The notes under the pieces were generated by a model that did no database searches, was not told where the DNA came from, and saw only the letters and a list, made by a program, of their open reading frames with translations. Shown in pieces: positions 6,287-10,569 of a stretch of 10,569 nucleotides of DNA. Position numbers and translations under genes: made by a program. The stretch comes from Saccoglossus kowalevskii (taxonomy: Eukaryota > Hemichordata > Enteropneusta > Harrimaniidae), in contig NW_003105603.1 of NCBI RefSeq assembly GCF_000003605.2, positions 30,631 through 41,199 on the forward strand. Reading direction: 5' to 3'. How positions within the stretch are numbered: the first letter of the stretch is position 1; each line of letters starts with the position of its first letter.

Positions 6287-7480
6287 GTTTGTGTTCTTTG
6301 CTTTTGTTGTACTAATACCTCCATGCATTTCAAAAAATTGCTGTTAGGATTGGATGTACCAGTAATCTGTGTGAATGCTTGCGGTTTCAATAGCAGTTTT
6401 ACTGTGGTAGACTGTATAGGCTCTTAGAGGATTAGACTCGTACACAACCTCCATAAATTATTTTTACCTTTTAATCATTTTGGTGTTTGGCTTGTCAGGA
6501 AAAAGGATTTCATCATTAAAAGTCAATCAAATGTATTAATTATGTTGACTATTAAAATTTCAAAAAGCACTACAAATTATTGAAATTTCACTGTAGCTAA
6601 AGGTTTGATCTAGTTATGCGCAGAGAGCAAAATAAAATTGGGGATATCTGAATTTATCTATGGATACAATTACTGTGATTTCCTCGCAACATTGCTGAAG
6701 TCTGTTTGTGCCTGATTGGTTCCCCAACTCTAATACCTAACTGTCAGACCAATCAGAGAGAAACTTGTTTGTTGACAGGTTTTTTTGACATATAAAATTC
6801 GGCCTATTATATTGTACATTGTTGTATTGGTCAAAGTTGAGGTTCTTAATTAATTCAAAAATATTTTTCTCAGACTTTCAAATTGCCTGTCACAGAATAT
6901 AGTTTAGCAAAATTTCAGAAAATTCCTGTGTTAGCGTTGTTTGTCTATAATGATCTGTTATAGACTAAATCATCTTTCTTTCTTTCTTATTTCATTTGTT
7001 TATTTTTCTTGCTGTAATAAACAAAATCAGGGCTAGATAGTTAATTGGCCACACCTGAAGTACCTCACTGTGCCAGTTGGTAGTTGGAGTGTTTACGTTT
7101 TCTTTTCATTTTAGTAGATCAATGTGTCTGGTTATTCACAAAGAGACTGCCATTGCCTATTGTCTGACTGTGGTTGGCGTAGTTGTAGTTGTGACCTTCA
7201 CCTGAAATTCATACATATAGGACATAGGACATTGCTGGTTAAAACGGTTAATAGTTTATTCTTCTATTTTGCTCTTCAAATTAGTACACATGGATGTGTG
7301 TTGTGTGTTTGTTAGGATGCGATGATGTGTGAACCAATTTTATTCAAACTTGGCATCTTTACATTACCTTGTGGTTTCCAGATCTTTGAAGCATGTGACT
7401 TTTAGCAACCACAATGTATATTAGTAATTTAGCATGTGTGGGAGGTCTGCTGTTGAATTAAGGCAACATTCAAAAATCAT
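6287..7480. other. Non-coding stretch with minor repeats
   Basis: I see no supported gene. The plus-strand frame at 7124-7315 (63 codons) is rich in Cys and Leu, without a domain or splice sites. Minor features are a short CTTT run at 6974-6988 and an inverted CCAAT pair at 6712-6756, listed separately. The sequence is moderately AT-rich and resembles intron. Confidence 0.55.
6712..6756. repeat. 9-bp inverted repeat made of facing CCAAT words
   Basis: CTGATTGGT at 6712-6720 and ACCAATCAG at 6748-6756 are exact reverse complements separated by 27 bases. Each arm holds a CCAAT pentamer (ATTGG on one side, CCAAT on the other), the NF-Y core. There is no gene start next to it, so a regulatory role is only a possibility; a decayed small element is as likely. 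Confidence 0.5.
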
Positions 7481-7503
7481 TGAAGGGGAGTCCGGTTGTT
7501 TGT

Positions 7504-7521
7504 GGGGGAGGGGGGGGGGGG
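7504..7521 (+). repeat. G5-A-G12 tract, quadruplex-capable
   Basis: Five G residues, one A and twelve G residues lie just before TTAATTGGCTCATTAGG. With a further GGGG near 7486 and GGGG at 7541, this end of the minisatellite is strongly G-skewed on the plus strand and could form a G-quadruplex. It is the second long G run in the window, after 1668-1684. Confidence 0.85.
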
Positions 7522-7540
7522 TTAATTGGCTCATTAGGAA

Positions 7541-7700
7541 GGGGTCATTAATTGGTATACTTGTGTTGGAGATGTAATTTACCTAAACACTTATAGGTGT
7601 GGAGTCATTACCTAGTATTGGAGGTGATAATTAGCCTATAGGGGAGGGGGCATTAGCTTGTATTGAAGGTATAGTTTGCTTGTACGGGAATGTAAGTCAT
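7541..7700 (+). repeat. Degenerate minisatellite, about three units of 45-60 bp
   Basis: The landmark G-rich run followed by TCATTA or CATTA recurs at 7546 (GGGGTCATTAATTGG), 7606 (GGAGTCATTACCTAG), 7651 (GGGGGCATTAGCTTG) and, weakly, 7698 (AAGTCAT). Spacings are 60, 45 and 47 bases. Within units a TGTATTGGAGGT-like word (TTGTGTTGGAGATGT, AGTATTGGAGGTGA, TTGTATTGAAGGTA) follows. Divergence between units is high, so this is an old array. It probably continues upstream through the G tract at 7504-7521. Confidence 0.6.
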
Positions 7701-7826
7701 ACATGTACCAGTATATTAAAATGAATAAAAATTAATCTACCGAAGTTTGTATTTTTGATAACTCGTGAAAAAACCTCAATCTGTAGTTAGTTTTATGAAT
7801 ACTCATTAAAAAAATGAGGCGTATAA

Positions 7827-7841
7827 GGGTGGGGGTAGGGG
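7827..7841 (+). repeat. Short G-rich cluster
   Basis: GGG, GGGGG and GGGG runs are separated by one and two bases, ending in TAATTGTTC. There are only three runs of three or more, so it is short of a standard four-run quadruplex motif, but it continues the plus-strand G skew of this region. Confidence 0.5.
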
Positions 7842-8046
7842 TAATTGTTCAATTGTCATGTTTGATACATGTATATACTCAGTAATGTTTCACTAACACC
7901 ACAGTCTGAGTGATAACCTCACCCATGCTGGAGCATTTTTAATTTTGTATTTCCATTCCAAAATTAGTTCTGTTTGATAGCACATTAATACTCATATTTC
8001 AAATCTATTTCTCTGTATTAAAATATATACCATATTAACCTGCCAG
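7842..8046. other. Spacer before the best candidate exon
   Basis: This AT-rich sequence contains no supported feature. The frame used by the candidate exon at 8047-8169 is open from 7981, but the translation before 8047 is AT-driven. The sequence just before the exon, CATATTAACCTGCCAG, has a TTAAC branch-like word but only a weak pyrimidine tract. Confidence 0.4.
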
Positions 8047-8169
8047 ATTCTGCCAGAAGGTGCTGGTATTATTAGTAACATTTTATGCCAGGCTTTTACC
8101 ATGGTTGATATTAGAGAGGTGTTTGATGTTTATAAGTTCACATCACCCAAAATGTTTCATTTTGCCCAG
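8047..8169 (+). CDS. Candidate internal coding exon, 123 bp, phase 0/0, product unknown
   Basis: This is the most gene-like segment in the window. It runs from CTGCCAG| to GCCCAG|GTAAGG, a near-consensus donor at 8170. The frame starting at the first base is open for exactly 41 codons. It begins ILPEGAGIISNILCQAFTMV, continues DIREVFDVYKFTSPK and ends MFHFAQ. The mix of charged, aromatic and small residues looks like a folded domain more than random AT-rich translation. A second frame, one base later, is also open but reads as Leu/Cys-rich and less natural. A nearer acceptor (TATGCCAG|, 8091) would give a 26-codon exon in the same frame. Weak points are the poor pyrimidine tract and the continuation of the frame 60 bases into the putative intron. 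I do not recognise the family. It cannot join directly to the segment at 9017-9087 in that segment's protein-like frame. Confidence 0.35.
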
Positions 8170-8480
8170 GTAAGGCACCACCAGGGAGGTCTCAATGTAG
8201 TCAGAGCATGTGACTTTCAAATGGTATGAATGCATCTCTATCCCAGATGATAGCTTCCTTGAGTGATTTGAAATAGATTACCATGCTTGTTTTTCATCAC
8301 TTTAAAAATCTATGATTGCATGTGATGAGAAGTCCATTGTTACAATATGGATGTGATTCAACCTGTAGTAAATTGTTGTGATTTCTTTTTTCTTGTTATT
8401 TGATTTCTGCATTCAAACTTCTGTATTATAATACCAGCTGCCTATAGTGTTCATTTTTAGGCAGTCCCAAGGTGTAACAT
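8170..8480. other. Stretch with no supported gene, possibly intron
   Basis: If the exon ending at 8169 is real this is intron sequence. It is AT-rich with short pyrimidine tracts and several AG words near 8440-8460, including ATTTTTAG|GCAG, but no open segment between a good acceptor and donor. No repeat recurs within it. Confidence 0.45.
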
Positions 8481-8713
8481 AAGGACCACCTGTCTTTTAT
8501 GACCAGCAATATATTTGCAGATTTGCCTTGGTTTAGAGACCAAAATAATAATTAGTTTTTAATTTATTCGAGTCAAACTTATTTGATTTCGATCTCGATC
8601 AAATAAATGTGTTTTTATTGCAATAGTACCATCTCATTATTGTCTGGACTAAAAATTATATCAGATAATAATCCAATCTCCATTTAAAGACCACCTTATG
8701 ATCACCATTTTTT
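8481..8713. repeat. Diverged pair of AAGACCACCT-type words
   Basis: AAGGACCACCTGTCTTTTAT then GACCAGCAAT at 8481-8510 aligns with AAAGACCACCTTATGATCAC then CATTTTT at 8686-8713, allowing a six-base gap. I recall GACCACCT words of this sort from degenerate minisatellites in invertebrate introns. Only two copies are visible, about 205 bases apart, so the assignment is tentative. A minus-strand open frame at roughly 8661-8855 crosses the second copy and is not a gene by my reading. Confidence 0.35.
8579..8606. repeat. 9-bp inverted repeat with a 10-base loop
   Basis: TTATTTGAT at 8579-8587 is the exact reverse complement of ATCAAATAA at 8598-8606. The loop TTCGATCTCG carries alternating CGA and TCG, and an upstream ATTTATTCGAG (8560-8572) could pair instead with CTCGATCAAATAAAT. 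Two mutually exclusive stems are therefore possible. I see no gene or terminator context. Confidence 0.55.
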
Positions 8714-8999
8714 TTAACATTCTTTTAGTCACATAACCGACATGGCTGTTCCCATAGTTTGCATAACATACAGTCATCACACTGATGAGTGTTTGGTCCA
8801 AAACACATTCTTTGTTTATGTTAAAATGCTGTGAGACAATTGATGATCTAATACTGTAAACTGTCTAACTTTCACTGATTGAAATTTTTGCCATTTGATG
8901 ATTTTTATGGCATTCATGAAGTTAAAATTTGAGGAGAGTCACTCTGTTTCCTGAGAAGCCACTGCTACAAATTCTATAATTTTCACCGACTTCACTTAC

Positions 9000-9065
9000 A
9001 TTTAGTAATTTTTCAGGGACTATAAATTTGGGTTCCGTTGCTGCATCCGGAGCCATTTCTCTCAT
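9000..9065 (-). CDS. Alternative minus-strand exon-like frame with ATG and GTAAGT donor
   Basis: On the minus strand an ATG at 9065-9063 opens a 22-codon frame reading MREMAPDAATEPKFIVPEKL then LN. It ends exactly at AAT|GTAAGTGAAG, a full consensus donor whose intron starts at 8999. A second ATG three codons in has G at -3 and G at +4, a fair Kozak context. The peptide is polar and protein-like and would suit a first coding exon. It overlaps the plus-strand candidate at 9017-9087, so at most one is real. No compatible next exon was found below it: the best minus acceptor, near 8856, reaches a stop at once in the required phase. Confidence 0.2.
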
Positions 9066-9087
9066 AATCGTACATATTGGGTTACAG
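9017..9087 (+). CDS. Candidate internal coding exon, 71 bp, hydrophobic peptide
   Basis: A good acceptor, TTTAGTAATTTTTCAG|, is followed by 71 bases ending in TTACAG|GTACAC. With two bases completing a previous codon, the frame reads TINLGSVAASGAISLIIVHI then GLQ and ends in phase 0. The hydrophobic middle would suit a membrane segment. One other frame (starting one base in) is also open; the third meets TAA. Base composition is less AT-rich than around it and several CpG are kept. The incoming phase does not fit the 8047-8169 exon ending in phase 0, so an unseen exon would be needed between them, or one of the two is false. An overlapping minus-strand frame at 9000-9065 competes with it. Confidence 0.22.
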
Positions 9088-9613
9088 GTACACAATCATT
9101 TTAATCTCAGTTTCTCTGAGTTGGCTTGCGTTATTACTATAAAAAATGATTTTGTGTACTGGATTTTGCTTGCACATTACGCTTTTCAGTGATTCGATCA
9201 AATATGCTCAGCCTGATTATTGTAGATTGCCAGCAACAACTGATCCCATCACAACCTATTTAGCCGAATGAACCACTGTTTATTTGCCGTTACATACAGA
9301 ATGGGAACTCAGCATTGTCTATGCTTGTTTTGTTTTTTAAATCTGTCTAATGTCACCAAATTTAGAAATGATCATAATCGTATTTAGCACTTGTAATTTT
9401 GTGTTAGCCATTACATTATTGAAGAGTGTGTATGACAGAAAAATTTGACTTTGTCTTCCTATCACTTGATAAATCTTCACTGCTACAAAATAAAAATTGT
9501 TTTCATCACGGAAAAAATTAAATTTATTTGCCCTAAAACATTATTTTTTTTTAATTCTATATTTATGTAGAATCCAGTTAGCTTGTGTTCTTGCGGGCTT
9601 GTACACCTATGCA
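9088..9613. other. Non-coding stretch with no supported gene
   Basis: AT-rich sequence with an acceptor-like CCGTTACATACAG| near 9300 whose downstream frames close within 20-30 codons without a donor. No repeat, RNA gene or regulatory cluster is evident until the X-box-like pair at 9614. Confidence 0.5.
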
Positions 9614-9646
9614 GTTGCTAAGTAACACATGTTGTTGCTAAGAAAC
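9614..9646. promoter_or_regulatory. Pair of X-box-like (RFX-type) words, 20 bp apart
   Basis: GTTGCTAAGTAAC at 9614-9626 and GTTGCTAAGAAAC at 9634-9646 share 12 of 13 bases. Both resemble the X-box bound by RFX transcription factors, an imperfect inverted repeat of GTTGCC-type half-sites (the first reads GTTGCT-A-AGTAAC). RFX sites are known for ciliary and other promoters. Here no transcript start is visible, and the pair may simply be a local duplication. A short CG-containing stretch, TTCTTGCGGGCTTG, lies just upstream. Confidence 0.3.
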
Positions 9647-10342
9647 TGAAGGGATGAAGATATCTTTTTCTTTGATGTCATCGGTATATATATCCATCCA
9701 TATGATATTTATTTATCAAACAATCTGTTATGCCCCATAGTTGACTTCTTAGTGAATGTTTTATAATATAACCCTGGCTTTGGACTGATACTGTGTTGCT
9801 TCGATACAAGGTATGGACTATGTAAACTGTCTTCAATTATGTGTACAATTGTATCATTTGTACCGATATAAAATCATTTTTGTGACTGCTCGGTTTCAAG
9901 ATGAATTTGTTCGTCTTATTTTAAAATTTTTGCTAGTACCCCCGGTACTTCTCTAATTTGTCACGAAGAAAAAAAATTATCAGTATAAAAACCATTGCCT
10001 GCCAAAATAAATGGAATAAAACAATATCAGCAGGTTATGTATTATATAGAAACCTGAGTCTAACTGTCTGAATATTGATAGTTCATAAAGAAGTCAGTGT
10101 CTGACTTTCTATGTACCTTGGGAAATCTTATTGTTGTCATGTCTCGCAAGTGATTACAGTATACACTAATGTATTAAACTATTCTTTTGATAACTTTTTC
10201 ATCGCTGTTTTTTTGTTTGTAGCAGATATTTGTCTGTGTGCTCAGACCTGGAATTTTATATTCTAGGCTTTGAACTTAAGTTTCAAGGTCAAATTTGGTA
10301 AAATTGCCATAGATTGAAGGAGTAGTTTTGGGAACTGCTTTT
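9647..10342. other. AT-rich stretch with one weak exon-like segment
   Basis: No gene is supported. A strong pyrimidine tract with tandem acceptors, TTTTTTTGTTTGTAG|CAG|, ends at 10222 and 10225. The frames after it stop within about 25 codons, and the only donors are poor (AAG|GTCAAA at 10288, TTTG|GTAAAA at 10298). A word ACAAG|GTATGG near 9811 resembles a donor, but the frames before it are closed. Confidence 0.45.
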
Positions 10343-10379
10343 TACCTTGATTATATCATTGAAGATAAATATCAAGGTA
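10343..10379. repeat. 9-bp inverted repeat with a 19-base loop
   Basis: TACCTTGAT at 10343-10351 is the exact reverse complement of ATCAAGGTA at 10371-10379. The loop is AT-rich. There is no gene context, and it could be a chance palindrome or the trace of a small element. Confidence 0.5.
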
Positions 10380-10569
10380 TACGTTGTCAGTGTTGTCATT
10401 TACTCCATTTTAAACTTGTGGTTAAAATAACTTGAATTTCGCCGTACTCATCCAACTAGAGGGTGGGTATTCAGTCAAGCACCCTCCTTAAAAATTATTC
10501 AAAAGACAATTTTGTTCATCAGTGTGCTAGATTAGGGGAATATTTTGTCTGGTAAAAAGGTAATTGAAT
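10380..10569. other. Window end with no supported feature
   Basis: I find no open frame, splice pair or repeat of note. The only GC-richer patch is GAGGGTGGGTATTCAGTCAA followed by GCACCCTCC, near 10459-10487. GAGGGTG and CACCCTC there are reverse complements and could form a 7-bp stem. Confidence 0.4.

Noticed and set aside
8661-8855. Minus-strand open frame of about 64 codons after an acceptor-like TTTACAG
   Set aside because: It cannot follow the minus-strand frame at 9000-9065 in phase, it crosses a GACCACCT-type repeat word, and no donor or domain supports it.
10270-10289. GAACTTAAGTTTCAAGG resembling GAACTCAAGTTTCAAGG at 5290-5306
   Set aside because: The match covers only about 17 bases with one mismatch and does not extend into the TTAA terminus, so chance cannot be excluded.
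10223-10300. Exon-like segment after a strong pyrimidine tract with tandem TAG|CAG| acceptors
   Set aside because: All frames stop within about 25 codons, and the available donors (GTCAAA, GTAAAA) are poor, so there is no supported exon despite the good acceptor.
1-10569. tRNA, rRNA, CRISPR array, bacterial operon or phage module
   Set aside because: No B-box-like GGTTCGAATCC with a matching clover-leaf, no rRNA core, no regularly spaced identical repeats with unique spacers, and no dense coding on either strand.

Overview
This window looks like a piece of an AT-rich animal nuclear genome, most likely an intron or intergenic stretch from a mollusc and probably a bivalve. There is no compact gene array, no ribosome binding sites, no long open frame on either strand, and no rRNA, tRNA or CRISPR signal. 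Most of the DNA is AT-rich, with T- and A-tracts and frequent TACATGT words. It also carries dispersed repeats of a kind I associate from memory with bivalve genomes, such as the AGTCCCCG...CGGGGACT hairpin followed by (TCCG)n. The organism call is an inference from style, not from a marker gene.

Layout. Positions 1-1667 hold no gene I can support, only a perfect small hairpin at 316-335. A G17 run (1668-1684) is followed by a short CpG-rich patch (about 1690-1810) that contains NRF1-like and forkhead-like words and a TTAA-anchored repeat terminus. Four copies of a 34-bp unit lie at 2139-2274. A dispersed repeat, called family B here, occurs as a short copy at 2652-2963 and as a longer, internally duplicated copy at 5804-6286. 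Between them is a cluster: a 130-bp TTAA-flanked inverted-repeat element (4456-4585), a second dispersed repeat (family A, 4640-5235) made of a 5' hairpin, (TCCG)4 and three to four degenerate units of 130-150 bp, and a detached terminus of the TTAA family ending at 5335. From 7480 to 7841 there is a G-rich stretch with a degenerate 45-60 bp minisatellite. The last 2.5 kb is mostly plain AT-rich sequence with inverted repeats and a pair of X-box-like words at 9614-9646.

Coding potential is weak. Three plus-strand segments have an acceptor-like AG, an open frame and a good donor: 3281-3345, 8047-8169 and 9017-9087. The strongest is 8047-8169, which is 41 codons in phase 0/0 and ends at CAG|GTAAGG. 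The phases do not let 8047-8169 join directly to 9017-9087 in the protein-like frames. A minus-strand exon-like frame with a GTAAGT donor overlaps the last segment. If any of them is real, the window is intronic to a larger gene whose product I do not recognise. All remaining open frames up to 96 codons are best explained as chance or as translations of repeats.

I see no convincing new biological system here. The points most worth checking are the TTAA-anchored element family (three termini recur in 4 kb), the modular repeat families A and B, and the candidate exon at 8047-8169.
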